Below the pieces are notes generated by a model. The model saw only the letters and a program-made list of their open reading frames with translations, made no database searches and was not told the DNA's origin. A DNA stretch of 64,000 nt from Halobacillus litoralis (GTDB taxonomy: Bacteria > Bacillota > Bacilli > Bacillales > Halobacillaceae): contig NZ_CP026118.1 in assembly GCF_004101865.1 (NCBI RefSeq), positions 2,683,001 to 2,747,000 on the forward strand. Reading direction: 5' to 3'. The translations under genes and the position numbers were made by a program. The number at the start of each line of letters is the position of its first letter. Position 1 is the stretch's first letter. Below, in pieces: positions 8,210 to 17,047 of the stretch.

Positions 8210-9046
8210 ATGAGTGATCGATATAACAAAGAAAACGAAAATGTCCATACGGATTTTGCGGAGCGGATGACCTATGGGGAATACTTGAATTTGGATGAGT
8301 TGCTGGCAGCGCAAAACCGTCTCTCCTCCCATCATGATGAAATGCTTTTCATCATTATCCACCAAGTGAGTGAACTGTGGATGAAGCTGACTTTGCACGA
8401 ACTTTATGCAGCCATTGATGCCATACGTCAGAATGAGCTCCAACCAGCATTTAAAATGCTGGCACGGGTCTCTAGCATCCAAAAGCAAATCATTCAAGCT
8501 TGGGATGTATTATCGACTCTGACCCCGGCAGAATATATGGAATTCCGTGACCAGTTGGGCCAAGCCTCAGGTTTCCAATCTTATCAATATCGAATGATTG
8601 AATTTGCTTTAGGTTATAAGACCCCTCATGTATTGAAGATTTATAAAAAGAATCCTGAGTTACATAAACAATTGTTAGATTCTTTTGAATCTCCGAGCAT
8701 TTATGATGCTACGATTGAAAAACTCTCTGAAGCAGGTTTTAATATAAACCCTGATCTTATCGGGCGTGATTATACGCAAGCATATGAGTATGATGCCTCT
8801 GTTGAAGCTGCGTGGGCTAAGGTTTATAAAAATGTCGATCAGTATTGGGAGTTATACCAGTTGGCGGAAAAGTTAGTAGATATAGAAGATAGTCTGCAAC
8901 AGTGGCGCTTCAGACATATGAAGACAGTCGAAAGGATCATCGGACACAAAAAAGGGACAGGCGGGTCCTCTGGTGTCGGTTATTTGAAAAAAGTTCTGGA
9001 CCACCGTTTTTTTCCGGAATTATGGGACGTCCGTACAAATGTTTAA
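8210..9046 (+). CDS. kynA: Tryptophan 2,3-dioxygenase
   Basis: Heme enzyme that opens the indole ring of L-tryptophan to N-formylkynurenine, the first step of the kynurenine pathway. At 278 residues it has the normal bacterial length. Recognisable segments are [18 protein letters not shown] near residue 45, [20 protein letters not shown] in the middle, and the C-terminal [20 protein letters not shown], which carries the proximal heme histidine and the flexible substrate loop. The next two steps, KynB and KynU, are encoded about 42 kb away on the other strand. It is probably cotranscribed with the DUF4166 gene. Confidence 0.95.
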   Translation: MSDRYNKENENVHTDFAERMTYGEYLNLDELLAAQNRLSSHHDEMLFIIIHQVSELWMKLTLHELYAAIDAIRQNELQPAFKMLARVSSIQKQIIQAWDVLSTLTPAEYMEFRDQLGQASGFQSYQYRMIEFALGYKTPHVLKIYKKNPELHKQLLDSFESPSIYDATIEKLSEAGFNINPDLIGRDYTQAYEYDASVEAAWAKVYKNVDQYWELYQLAEKLVDIEDSLQQWRFRHMKTVERIIGHKKGTGGSSGVGYLKKVLDHRFFPELWDVRTNV

Positions 9047-9143
9047 TAGACAGAAAAAACTGAATATAACTATTTAGTTAAGTCATTGTTACATTTATGT
9101 TACGATAGGTTGTGTGAATTTAAGATAAAGAGGGAAAAAATTT

Positions 9144-10502
9144 ATGAAGCAACCTATTTTATATATGTTACTGTTTACCGTTTTGCTATCAACGGGATGT
9201 TCGTTCATAGCAAGTGCTAATAAGGATTCAGAAGAACCTGCATCGTCAGAGTCTCCTGTCTATCAGGTAACGATGGAAACCGACATCGTAGAATATGATG
9301 AATTTCATATCACTATACATTATCCCCAGACACCCAACAATCAGATGAACCAAACCATCGTTGACTATGTGAATCAACAAAAAACATACTTTAAACAAGA
9401 AAGTTATAACAGTATTCAAGAAGGACAGTCTAATGAGTCGCATGAATTGCATATCGACTTTGAGGTTCTCCACCAAAACCAACGATTTTTCGTAGTGAGA
9501 TTCAAAGAAACGATGGATATCGGTAAGGACAATCCGATTACTGATCAAACCATTATGAATTTTGACAAAAAGAACGGAAAACGTCTTGAAGTTGGTGAAT
9601 TGTTCAAGGATGATGTTTACTATGTGGATCGACTGTCTGAACTCACAATAGAAAAACTTGAAAAAGGCGTCGAACAGGGAACAGTAGAGAATTCAGTTGT
9701 ACAGCCAAAGCCTGAAAACTACAAACATGTCGCTCTCTCTGGAGAAGGATTAGTCATTTATTTTAATAAGGATAAGCGATTACCATCCAGCATTAATCTG
9801 GAACTTGAAGAGGTTTCCAGTATGATGCGTTCGGAGTATGCAGAAGCGATAGGGGAACTTTCAAATGCGAAATCAAAATCTTCAACTCCTGAATCTGCAT
9901 CTTCAACAGTTACCGTTGAGGACTCCATCGATGGGGATTTGGATGGAAATAAGCGGGCAGCTATCACATTTGATGATGGACCTCACCCTAAAGTGACTGC
10001 AGAAATCCTTAATCTTTTAGACAAATATGAAGCAAAAGCGACTTTCTTCATGATTGGAAAAAGAGTAAGTTATTATCCAGAGGTGGCACGTGACGTGGCA
10101 GACCGCGGTCATGAAATAGGTAACCATACATGGAATCACCCGCGGTTAAACAGATTGACTTCTGAGCAAGTCGACGATCAAATTGAATCGACACAAAAAA
10201 TAATCAAACAAGTGACTGGCAAAGAGGTAGGGCTGATCAGATTACCGTTTGGTGAAGAACCTCCGCTGGATTATAAAAACCAACTGGATGCGGTTCCTTG
10301 GACTATATATTCTGAAGGGTGGAAGGACAAAGAAGCTTTGGAAATCTCTCAGGAGATCCTTTCACAAGTAGAAGATGGTTCTATCATTTTACTTCATGAG
10401 TTGAATAATAAAACTCCAGAAACACTTGAGCTGATTTTAAAGAATCTGAAACATGAAGGATATGATTTGGTTCCTGTGAGTAAATTAGAACAAGATAAAT
10501 AG
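9144..10502 (+). CDS. PdaC-like polysaccharide deacetylase lipoprotein
   Basis: A 452-residue exported protein with signal peptide and lipobox LLSTGC (Cys 19), so it should be lipid-anchored outside the membrane. Residues about 40-230 resemble the DUF4163/RsiV-type (DUF3298) module, and about 270-450 the NodB deacetylase domain; this order matches B. subtilis PdaC. Metal-site motifs TFDDGP and HTWNHP are intact. Motif 3 is RLPFGE (usually RPPYG), motif 4 is not the usual D..DW (here YSEGWKD) and motif 5 ends LLHE rather than LLHD. It may act on peptidoglycan, with altered specificity. An unlikely alternative is a partly inactive enzyme. Confidence 0.85.
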   Translation: MKQPILYMLLFTVLLSTGCSFIASANKDSEEPASSESPVYQVTMETDIVEYDEFHITIHYPQTPNNQMNQTIVDYVNQQKTYFKQESYNSIQEGQSNESHELHIDFEVLHQNQRFFVVRFKETMDIGKDNPITDQTIMNFDKKNGKRLEVGELFKDDVYYVDRLSELTIEKLEKGVEQGTVENSVVQPKPENYKHVALSGEGLVIYFNKDKRLPSSINLELEEVSSMMRSEYAEAIGELSNAKSKSSTPESASSTVTVEDSIDGDLDGNKRAAITFDDGPHPKVTAEILNLLDKYEAKATFFMIGKRVSYYPEVARDVADRGHEIGNHTWNHPRLNRLTSEQVDDQIESTQKIIKQVTGKEVGLIRLPFGEEPPLDYKNQLDAVPWTIYSEGWKDKEALEISQEILSQVEDGSIILLHELNNKTPETLELILKNLKHEGYDLVPVSKLEQDK

Positions 10503-10532
10503 AAGAGGCAGAGATAAAAGAATTTTTCCACT

Positions 10533-10566
10533 AGAAAACCCGAACGAAATTTCGTTCGGGTTTTCT
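10533..10566. terminator. Bidirectional terminator, 17-bp perfect palindrome
   Basis: Left arm 10533-10549 pairs without error with 10550-10566 (core ACCCGAACGAAA). It follows the deacetylase gene. The same core stem, CCCGAACGAA, occurs in the terminator at 63023-63056. Confidence 0.85.
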
Positions 10567-10701
10567 ATATGAAGCAATAAATGCATACGCCGCTCCGGCA
10601 ACATACTTCGTTTTCCCAGTGTCAGTTATCGTTTTGTCCCGACATCTTTGTTTAGTCACATTAACCCTCAGAAGCCCTTTGCTGTGGCAAAAGTACCACT
10701 C

Positions 10702-10749
10702 CAAGGTTTGCTTAAGATGGTCGGGGGGGGGCAAGGCGCATGCGCTTTT
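10702..10749. repeat. Intergenic repeat of the AAGGTTTGCTTA family, copy 1 (partial)
   Basis: CCAAGGTTTGCTTAAGA, then TGGTC with a run of nine G, then CAAGGCGCATGCGCTTTT. It aligns with 48760-48810 and, for its first part, with the reverse complement of 33141-33165. The rest of 10567-10762 shows no gene. Confidence 0.55.
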
Positions 10750-10762
10750 AATCCCACTTATT

Positions 10763-11821
10763 TTATTTTTGGAATAGTTTGTTGTGGATCCAATTTCCCC
10801 AGCGGTTGAATTCAACAAGAAATCCATCATGCCCATAGTCTGTATCCACATGATGATGCTCAGCTCGAGGCGAGTATTCAGCGAAATGGCTGATTAAGGC
10901 ACAAGGATAGAGAAGGTCATGTTCAAAGCTGATGGTATATATATCTGCTTCGTATTTTTCTGCTGCTGTCTTCCAGCCTTCCCTCCCTCGGCCGATATCA
11001 TGATTATTCATAGCTTGAAGGAGATAAAGATAACTGTTGGCATCGAAGTGTTCTTTAATTTTATCCCCTTGGTGATCCAGGTAGGATTGAATGTTATATG
11101 AAGTTTCAGCATTGTGAGAGCGTGCAAACCTTTTCTGGAAAAGTGTACTGCTTCTATAGGTGACCATACCTGTCATCCGGGCGATTTCGAAGCCTTGCAG
11201 CTGGTCATTCGATTCATAATAGCCTTCTTTGAACTGCGGGTCGGTTTGTATGGCGCGTGCCCCGATATGATTGAAGGCAATGCCATAATCACTTAAATAG
11301 GGAGTAGCAGCCAGGATGAACAACTGCTTCATGTAACCAGGATAGAGAAGCCCCCATTCATATGTTTGCATTCCACCAAGAGAACCACCGGCGACGGCCT
11401 GGACTTCTTTGACACCTAATTTTTGCAGAGCTTGATATTGGGCGTGAACCATATCACGTATCGTAACGTCAGGGAAGCTCTGGCGGTATTTTCTCCCTGT
11501 TTCAGGATTGATACTAGCAGGGCCGGTAGAGCCGTGACAGCCTCCTAATACATTGAATGTAATGACTTGAAAATGTTTGGTGTCTATTGGACAACCATCT
11601 CCGATCAATCCTGCCCACCAGCCTGGCTCTTCGTCTGATCCCACTGCAATTTGGTTACCTGTCAAGGCGTGACATACGAGGATGACAGGGGCCCCTTGAG
11701 GACCATAACGTTCATAAGCAAGCTCAACATGCTTCAAATGTTCACCAGATTCAAAAGTGAAAGATCCGATGGCTATAGAACTGCTTGTAAGTGGCTGGCT
11801 GGTGGGGTTCTTCAATGACAT
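10763..11821 (-). CDS. metX: Homoserine O-acetyltransferase
   Basis: Alpha/beta-hydrolase-fold enzyme that acetylates homoserine with acetyl-CoA to feed direct sulfhydrylation. At 352 residues it has a normal length. Visible are the HALTGN segment, the nucleophile elbow VAGGSLGGMQ (catalytic Ser), Asp in SFEHDLLYP and the C-terminal His in YGHDGFLVE. It starts 20 bases after the metY stop with AAAGGAGG upstream, so it is the second gene of the SAM-riboswitch-controlled metY-metX operon. Its product O-acetylhomoserine is the substrate of MetY. Confidence 0.93.
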   Translation of the reverse strand: MSLKNPTSQPLTSSSIAIGSFTFESGEHLKHVELAYERYGPQGAPVILVCHALTGNQIAVGSDEEPGWWAGLIGDGCPIDTKHFQVITFNVLGGCHGSTGPASINPETGRKYRQSFPDVTIRDMVHAQYQALQKLGVKEVQAVAGGSLGGMQTYEWGLLYPGYMKQLFILAATPYLSDYGIAFNHIGARAIQTDPQFKEGYYESNDQLQGFEIARMTGMVTYRSSTLFQKRFARSHNAETSYNIQSYLDHQGDKIKEHFDANSYLYLLQAMNNHDIGRGREGWKTAAEKYEADIYTISFEHDLLYPCALISHFAEYSPRAEHHHVDTDYGHDGFLVEFNRWGNWIHNKLFQK

Positions 11822-11841
11822 ATTTGATGCCTCCTTTCTTT

Positions 11842-13539
11842 TTATACAGATACCAGAGTAGTTGTAATGTCTTTCCCTGATTGAATAGTGATGATGGCTT
11901 CGTATAGATTCAACCCAGAGAAAATATGATCACTTTCGCTTTTATAAGGTTTTTGTGACCAGATGAGGGAAGGGTTTATAGAATCAGCTATTTGAAGGAT
12001 TTCCTCATCGAGACGGTCCACGTACACAATATCCACTGGTGAAGTTAAATCAATTACATCTTCTACTTGTTGTAATGGAATAACTTTGAAGCCTAACCTT
12101 GCTAATTTCTTTTCTTCGTTTCCATGACTTTTGTCAGAAGATTGGATGATAGCAATCACCTTTTGCCGTATTTCTTCATTCGATCTAGACAGAGAAGAGA
12201 CAAGAATTTTTTCTGCGAGATTTTTTGCAGTACCATAAGGCTGGCTATATCCTGTCGCGTGCTCTATTGCACAATCGAGGTCGTGTATCAAATCTTCCAC
12301 AGACTCTAGTCCTACAGACAAACGTACAAGCTCCTCTTTTACACCTGATTTTTGTAAGTTTTCTTCACTCAACTGCTGGTGGGTGGTCGATGCTGGATGG
12401 ATAATCAATGATTTGGCATCGCCGACATTTGCGACATGGGACCAAATGGTAGTATGATCAATTAATTTGCGTCCTGCTTCCCGGTCCCCTTTAATACCGA
12501 AAACAACAATCGAACCATATCCATAATTGAAATATTTCTCAGCTAGCTGATGGGTCGGGTGATCGGTCAGGCCAGGATAGTTGACCCATTCAACCCCCTT
12601 GTGATTCTTCAAGTACTCTGCGACTTCAAGTGCCTGATCAGCGTGTTTTTTAATACGTAAATGAAGGGTTTCTAAACCTTGTAGCAATAAAAAAGCATTT
12701 TGAGGACTGAGGCATGCACCGAGGTCACGTAATAGCTGAACACGAAGTTTGATTGCAAAACCAGCAGGCCCGACATCTATACCGAAACGAATGCCGTTAT
12801 AACTTTCATCAGGTTCTGTAAAACCAGGGAATTTATCATGGTTCCAATCAAAGCGGCCGCTATCGACAATTACCCCGCCTATTGTAGTACCATGACCCCC
12901 AATCCATTTTGTAGCTGAATGAATAACAATATCCGCGCCCCAGGCGATTGGTTTACATACATAAGGAGTTGCAAATGTATTATCGATAATTAATGGGATA
13001 TGGTGGGTGTGAGCTACATCTGCGACACCTTCGATATCCAACACATCGAGGCTTGGGTTTCCGATCGTTTCAGCAAAAATTGCCTTTGTATTCGGGGTGA
13101 TTGCTTTATTGAATGCTTCGGAATCGTTCCCATCAACAAAATGGACATTTATACCATAACGAGGGAGTGTATGGACGAATAAGTTGTATGTCCCGCCGTA
13201 AAGGTTGGTTGAGGTAACGATATCGTCACCGGCATGAGCCACATTCAAGATGGCCATGGTAATGGCAGACATCCCGGATGCCGTGGCTACTGCTGCTGCT
13301 CCGTCTTCCAATAGGGCGATGCGTTGTTCAAATACATCCACTGTGGGATTTCCGATCCTTGTATAGATATTACCTGGTTCCGCTAAAGAGAAAAGGTTCT
13401 GGGCATGTGTTGTGTCGTTGAACACGTAAGAGGTGGTCTGATAAATCGGCACTGCCCTTGAACCTGTAGTGGGGTCGGGCTCTTGGCCTCCATGAAGCAA
13501 TTGAGTTTCAGCACCGTACGTATGGAAAGGTTGTGTCAT
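11842..13539 (-). CDS. metY: O-acetylhomoserine sulfhydrylase (MetY) with extra C-terminal domain
   Basis: PLP enzyme of the Cys/Met-metabolism family that makes homocysteine from O-acetylhomoserine and sulfide. The core (1-430) has SGMSAITMAI, the PLP-lysine segment HSATKWIGGHG (Lys near 210) and the C-terminal RLSVGLESVEDL. Ordinary MetY stops near 430; this one has 565 residues. The added 135 residues contain EEKKLARLGFKVIPLQQVED followed by PVDIVYVDRLDEEI, which resembles a CoA-binding (Rossmann-like) domain. This may allow regulation by a nucleotide or CoA compound. It is the first gene after the SAM riboswitch. The core call is firm; the identity of the added domain is inference. Confidence 0.9.
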   Translation of the reverse strand: MTQPFHTYGAETQLLHGGQEPDPTTGSRAVPIYQTTSYVFNDTTHAQNLFSLAEPGNIYTRIGNPTVDVFEQRIALLEDGAAAVATASGMSAITMAILNVAHAGDDIVTSTNLYGGTYNLFVHTLPRYGINVHFVDGNDSEAFNKAITPNTKAIFAETIGNPSLDVLDIEGVADVAHTHHIPLIIDNTFATPYVCKPIAWGADIVIHSATKWIGGHGTTIGGVIVDSGRFDWNHDKFPGFTEPDESYNGIRFGIDVGPAGFAIKLRVQLLRDLGACLSPQNAFLLLQGLETLHLRIKKHADQALEVAEYLKNHKGVEWVNYPGLTDHPTHQLAEKYFNYGYGSIVVFGIKGDREAGRKLIDHTTIWSHVANVGDAKSLIIHPASTTHQQLSEENLQKSGVKEELVRLSVGLESVEDLIHDLDCAIEHATGYSQPYGTAKNLAEKILVSSLSRSNEEIRQKVIAIIQSSDKSHGNEEKKLARLGFKVIPLQQVEDVIDLTSPVDIVYVDRLDEEILQIADSINPSLIWSQKPYKSESDHIFSGLNLYEAIITIQSGKDITTTLVSV

Positions 13540-13603
13540 CGAAAATTCCTCCTTGATTGAAAGTAGTTCTAGGAATCCTCAGGGGTGATGGAAGGAAATA
13601 AGA

Positions 13604-13637
13604 AAAGCCCTCTTCTGTTTAATAAGAAGAGGGCTTT
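13604..13637 (-). terminator. Expression-platform terminator of the SAM riboswitch
   Basis: On the minus strand a 13-bp stem AAAGCCCTCTTCT/AGAAGAGGGCTTT (13637-13625 with 13616-13604) follows the aptamer by about 20 bases and ends in TCTTATTT. It should form when SAM is bound and stop transcription before metY. Confidence 0.9.
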
Positions 13638-13655
13638 ATTTATAATATACCTCCC

Positions 13656-13762
13656 CTTATCTTTCAGATCATCTGACCTGTAGGATGTAGCACCTTTTCA
13701 AGGATTGCCTTGAAGGTTGCCGGGCGTCGTAGGGCCTAGTCCCTCTGCCGCTCTAGATAAGA
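13656..13762 (-). ncRNA. SAM-I (S-box) riboswitch
   Basis: On the minus strand the closing P1 stem is CTTATC (13762-13757) with GATAAG (13661-13656). Within it are the S-box hallmarks: AGAGCGGCAGAGGGACTAG, then ACGACGCCCGGCAACC, then AAGGTGCTACATCCTACAG. All conserved core segments are present in the right order. It lies between the metY promoter and metY and is followed by a terminator. Family knowledge: binding of S-adenosylmethionine turns the downstream methionine genes off. Confidence 0.97.
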
Positions 13763-13796
13763 GTTGTTTCTATTCGATTAGTCTGACTTGTTTGAA

Positions 13797-13825
13797 ATTA
13801 TAAATGGGCGCCGTGATATTGTCAA
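13797..13825 (-). promoter_or_regulatory. Consensus promoter of the metY-metX operon
   Basis: On the minus strand TTGACA (13825-13820), a 17-base spacer and TATAAT (13802-13797). It lies about 35 bases upstream of the riboswitch P1 stem, so transcripts begin just before the aptamer. Confidence 0.9.
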
Positions 13826-13909
13826 ACTATTTTTGCAATTACCTTCACGTTTGAATTTCCTCACCAATGGGAAATGTCTATTAAGTCAATAATGAAGGAG
13901 TGAAGATTT

Positions 13910-14107
13910 ATGAAACAATATAGTGTTGTACCTAATAAAGATGTAACTGGATGGTTTGTGAAAATTGAGGATGTCGCTCCGACAGATGAATATGATGAGC
14001 GCGATACAGCTGTGGAGAAGGCTGAAGCGATTGCTAAGGAGAACAAGCCGAGTAAGCTGTCTATCTTAGATCAAAACCATGAAGTAGAAGAGGAACGAAC
14101 TTATTAA
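13910..14107 (+). CDS. DUF2188 domain-containing small protein
   Basis: A 65-residue acidic protein starting MKQYSVVPNKDVTGWFVKIE. It matches the short DUF2188 pattern: a beta strand pair with the GW segment, then a helix with AVEKAEAIAKENKPSKLSI and a final strand ending in a Q..H/EEERTY tail. The function of the family is unknown. The ribosome site GAAGGAGTG is well placed and a strong terminator follows six bases after the stop, so it is a single-gene unit. Confidence 0.8.
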   Translation: MKQYSVVPNKDVTGWFVKIEDVAPTDEYDERDTAVEKAEAIAKENKPSKLSILDQNHEVEEERTY

Positions 14108-14112
14108 GTTGA

Positions 14113-14138
14113 AAACTCCCCGTTGCGGGAGTTTTTTT
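14113..14138 (+). terminator. Terminator of the DUF2188 gene
   Basis: Stem AAACTCCC/GGGAGTTT with loop CGTTGC, followed by a run of T. Confidence 0.85.
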
Positions 14139-14254
14139 ATTTGGGAAAAAAACAGTAAGCTTATCTCATCATTGTGGACGAAGACCGCTTCACTATTCAG
14201 ATGTCCTTCGTTAAGATGGTAATAGAAAAAGAATGATTAAGGGTGAGTGCACGG

Positions 14255-15472
14255 ATGGATGATCATTATGATGTAATTATAGTCGGAGCTCGAGTGGCGG
14301 GTTCTAGTTTAGCGATATTATTAGGACAAATTGGAAAGAAAGTATTGCTCATAGATAAAGCGGATTTTCCAAGTGATACATTATCAACACACTATATGTC
14401 GCATACAGAGTTTTTGAATGAGCTGGGTGTGCTGGATCGTTTAGAGCAATCAGGCTTACGCAAAGTCCGCCGCATGCGCACATATATCGGGGCGAGCTTT
14501 GTAGAAGGACCTCGTTCTTCCTATACGATTATTCCAAAACGCGACCAGCTGGATTATGTTTTGATAGAAAAAGCAAAAGAATACCCTAATGTCACTGTCA
14601 TGCCCAGAAGTCCTGCTCGTGGATTATTGTGGGAAGGGAACAAAGTCACAGGAGTTCGAATTGATAAGGGAAGTAATGTATTCCACGTACATAGTGATTT
14701 AGTCGTGGGGGCAGATGGAAAGAATTCAAATATTGCTCACTGGGTCAATGCAGAAAAGTACAAACAAACAGACCCCGTACGTCCCGTTCTTTACGGTTAT
14801 TATGAAGGAATACAACCTTTGAGTGAACCTACGACCGAAATTTTCTTGCATGAAGGGAGAATCGGATTCCTTTTTCCCATGGAGGAAGGGCGGGATTGTC
14901 TAGGATTGGAAATTCACCCGGAAGAATTCAAAAACATGATGAAAGATCCTGAAAAGAAATTTGAAGAAATTTATCAACAGCATTATGGAATGGAGAAGCG
15001 TATGGAGTCAGCCCGTTTGCAAGGGAAAATCATAGGGACACCCGGTATGCCAAACTTTTTCAGGGAAGCTTATGGAAAAGGGTGGGCTCTGGTTGGCGAT
15101 GCCGGTCATAGTAAAGACCCCAGCACGGGTCTCGGTATCAATGATGCCTTCATGCAATCCTTTTACTTAGTTGAAGCTGTCAGACAGGTGGATCACGGAC
15201 ATGATTGGGCTGAAGCGATGGCGTCTTTTGTGAAAAAAAGAGATGAGCAGCTCCTCCCTGGATTTCAATTGACACTTGACTACATTCAATCACTAAGGAT
15301 GTGGACAACAAATGAAGTGGCTTTATTCCAATCTATCGCCGCTAACCCGATGGCATGGAATAAGCTGGCCCCGAATATAGGAAAACATCTAGCAGAAGAT
15401 ACGAAAGATTTTCCCTTGCTCCATACAGTCGTTGAGATGGAAGCAGAGCAATTCGGCTTTAAAAAGGAATAA
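14255..15472 (+). CDS. FAD-dependent oxidoreductase (aromatic-hydroxylase / geranylgeranyl-reductase type)
   Basis: A 405-residue flavoprotein of the PHBH superfamily. The N-terminal Rossmann motif is VIIVGARVAGSSLAILLG with a further LLIDKADFPSDT, the middle DG motif is VVGADGKNS and the second FAD motif is LVGDAGHSKDPSTGLGIND near residue 285. These enzymes hydroxylate or reduce hydrophobic substrates with NAD(P)H. The substrate cannot be read from the sequence. A GTG at 14243 lies inside the ribosome site AAGGGTGAG, so ATG 14255 is taken as start. The unknown gene at 15523 follows by 50 bases and may be cotranscribed. Confidence 0.85.
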   Translation: MDDHYDVIIVGARVAGSSLAILLGQIGKKVLLIDKADFPSDTLSTHYMSHTEFLNELGVLDRLEQSGLRKVRRMRTYIGASFVEGPRSSYTIIPKRDQLDYVLIEKAKEYPNVTVMPRSPARGLLWEGNKVTGVRIDKGSNVFHVHSDLVVGADGKNSNIAHWVNAEKYKQTDPVRPVLYGYYEGIQPLSEPTTEIFLHEGRIGFLFPMEEGRDCLGLEIHPEEFKNMMKDPEKKFEEIYQQHYGMEKRMESARLQGKIIGTPGMPNFFREAYGKGWALVGDAGHSKDPSTGLGINDAFMQSFYLVEAVRQVDHGHDWAEAMASFVKKRDEQLLPGFQLTLDYIQSLRMWTTNEVALFQSIAANPMAWNKLAPNIGKHLAEDTKDFPLLHTVVEMEAEQFGFKKE

Positions 15473-15522
15473 AAGGAATCGCTTTCTTTATATCGAATTA
15501 ATTAAGAGAGAGGTGATAAGGA

Positions 15523-15978
15523 ATGGAATGGTCAAAAGAATCAGCCTATGAGAAACTGCAAGAGATTTATACAGACCGGGTCATGCAGGATGAAAAAAGG
15601 AGAATATTCCAACTCGTGTACCGGCATTTAAATGAGCACCTTGAAGATTTGGCAGTCAAATCGGGTTTAAAAGAGAAGGCAGAAAAACAATTGAAATTCT
15701 TTAAAGAATATACATTCATGCCTGGCGATAATTTGTTTCAGTCAATGCGTTATGTTTTCCTTGTGGCACGTGGGGAGAATGGAGAAGATCAAGAAGTTAC
15801 CAGGCAGCACCTGAATCGGATTTATCGCTCTCTTTACCAGCCTGCCGGACTGAAAAATCCTTATATTCCTGATTCTTTTTGGGAAACGCCGCTGGGCGTG
15901 GCCTGTTTAGTAGCTGAAGAAGGGGTGGAAGCTGTTTACCCGATACTGGATGAAATCTTAGAAGCTGAAAAAGTATAA
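15523..15978 (+). CDS. Hypothetical protein, 151 residues
   Basis: A soluble, charged, mostly helical protein without signal peptide or membrane segment. I do not recognise the family. The N-terminal half is rich in Lys/Glu (EKLQEIYTDRVMQDEKRR); the C-terminal half has NPYIPDSFWETPLGVACLVA, which suggests a folded domain rather than a linker. It begins after GAGAGAGGTGATAAGG and follows the FAD oxidoreductase gene by 50 bases on the same strand, with no terminator between them. It ends before a perfect 17-bp hairpin. Codon use looks like that of its neighbours, so a real gene is likely. Confidence 0.7.
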   Translation: MEWSKESAYEKLQEIYTDRVMQDEKRRIFQLVYRHLNEHLEDLAVKSGLKEKAEKQLKFFKEYTFMPGDNLFQSMRYVFLVARGENGEDQEVTRQHLNRIYRSLYQPAGLKNPYIPDSFWETPLGVACLVAEEGVEAVYPILDEILEAEKV

Positions 15979-16034
15979 AAAGTTCAGCGTAGGAAGTGGT
16001 TGGCCTCCTGCCGATAATATTGAATCAGACAATG

Positions 16035-16082
16035 ACGATTGAACGGCTTTCACTCTATGGCGAAAGCCGTTCAATCGTTTTG
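16035..16082. terminator. Bidirectional terminator between convergent genes
   Basis: Perfect 17-bp stem: 16035-16051 (core GAACGGCTTTC) with 16062-16078, followed by TTTT on the plus strand. It separates the 151-residue gene from the convergent tetR gene. Confidence 0.85.
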
Positions 16083-16150
16083 CCTGCATTTCCTGATTAC
16101 AATATTTATTTAAAGGATTTCTTTCATCGTAGCGATTCCAGCAATTTAAC

Positions 16151-16996
16151 TCAAAGTTGATAAAAGGAGCGTACTTCAGACACGAAACCTTCATAATGTT
16201 TGTTTTTTTCTAGGTTTGTCAGCATCCCTTTCAATATAGCCGTGCGAGGAGACTCACGGTTCATTTCTTCAAGCAGCACAGCAACTGTGTCCTGTACTTC
16301 TTGATCGTCATCTGCTCGGATTTCCTGAAGCTTCGATAGGAGAAGATCTTTTCCATGACCTTCTAACGCCTCAGGAATGATTTTTTGTATGAATTCATCA
16401 TTAATGACTGGTTGGTCACCACTTTGTTCAAAGCCTTCTATAATAAAGTCCGTGCGTCGCAACACCGCTTTGGACAAAACTTCGAAGTTTAAATCGGCAC
16501 CCTCGATAATGATTAAATCCATATATCCTTTAAAGATTCCCTGCAATAAAAAGCTCACTTCCCAAATTGTCTCCTCGACGTGACTTCCATAGATGTTCAA
16601 AAGGTGTTTTTTATAAAATAAGTAAGAATTCAGTCGCATTTGTTTAAGGAAACCATCGATATTTTCGTTGAATGGAATAGCCTGTTCCCTTATTTGCATA
16701 ATAATGAACTCGCGGTGATCGGCAAGTTCTTCAAATGTCACTTGTAATTGTTTTGTGAATTTAGTGCGAGCATCGACATCAAGGTTTTGAATCTCTTCTA
16801 TTTTGGTTTGGATGCGATTGTAATAATAATTGAAGATTTCAAATAAAAGGGCGTCTTTAGTTTTGAAGTGAAGATAAAATGCGCCTTTTGATATTCCGCA
16901 TTCCTTAGCAATCTCTTGAACAGACGTTGAGCTGAAGCCTTTTTTGGCAAACAGTTTGATGGACTGTTCTATGATATATATTGATTTTTGGTCCAT
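16151..16996 (-). CDS. TetR/AcrR family repressor of the adjacent RND pump
   Basis: A 281-residue regulator, longer than the usual 190-220. The N-terminal HTH (residues about 5-50) reads IIEQSIKLFAKKGFSSTSVQ, then EIAKECGISKGAFYLHFKTK, a textbook TetR DNA-binding domain. The remainder is the helical ligand-binding domain with an extra C-terminal part. The start at 16996 follows AAGGAG; the longer frame upstream runs through the promoter. It is divergent from the RND pump gene, with two operator-like 14-mers between them. A third, exact copy of one lies inside this gene at 16405-16418. It probably represses both itself and the pump. Confidence 0.92.
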   Translation of the reverse strand: MDQKSIYIIEQSIKLFAKKGFSSTSVQEIAKECGISKGAFYLHFKTKDALLFEIFNYYYNRIQTKIEEIQNLDVDARTKFTKQLQVTFEELADHREFIIMQIREQAIPFNENIDGFLKQMRLNSYLFYKKHLLNIYGSHVEETIWEVSFLLQGIFKGYMDLIIIEGADLNFEVLSKAVLRRTDFIIEGFEQSGDQPVINDEFIQKIIPEALEGHGKDLLLSKLQEIRADDDQEVQDTVAVLLEEMNRESPRTAILKGMLTNLEKNKHYEGFVSEVRSFYQL

Positions 16997-17047
16997 AATT
17001 TCCGCTCCTTCATTCCTGGAAAGAATCACACATTTAACGATTTCCCC

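Noticed and set aside
10531..10851. Minus-strand frame of 106 codons
   Set aside because: It crosses a terminator, a repeat and the end of metX in another frame; not a gene.
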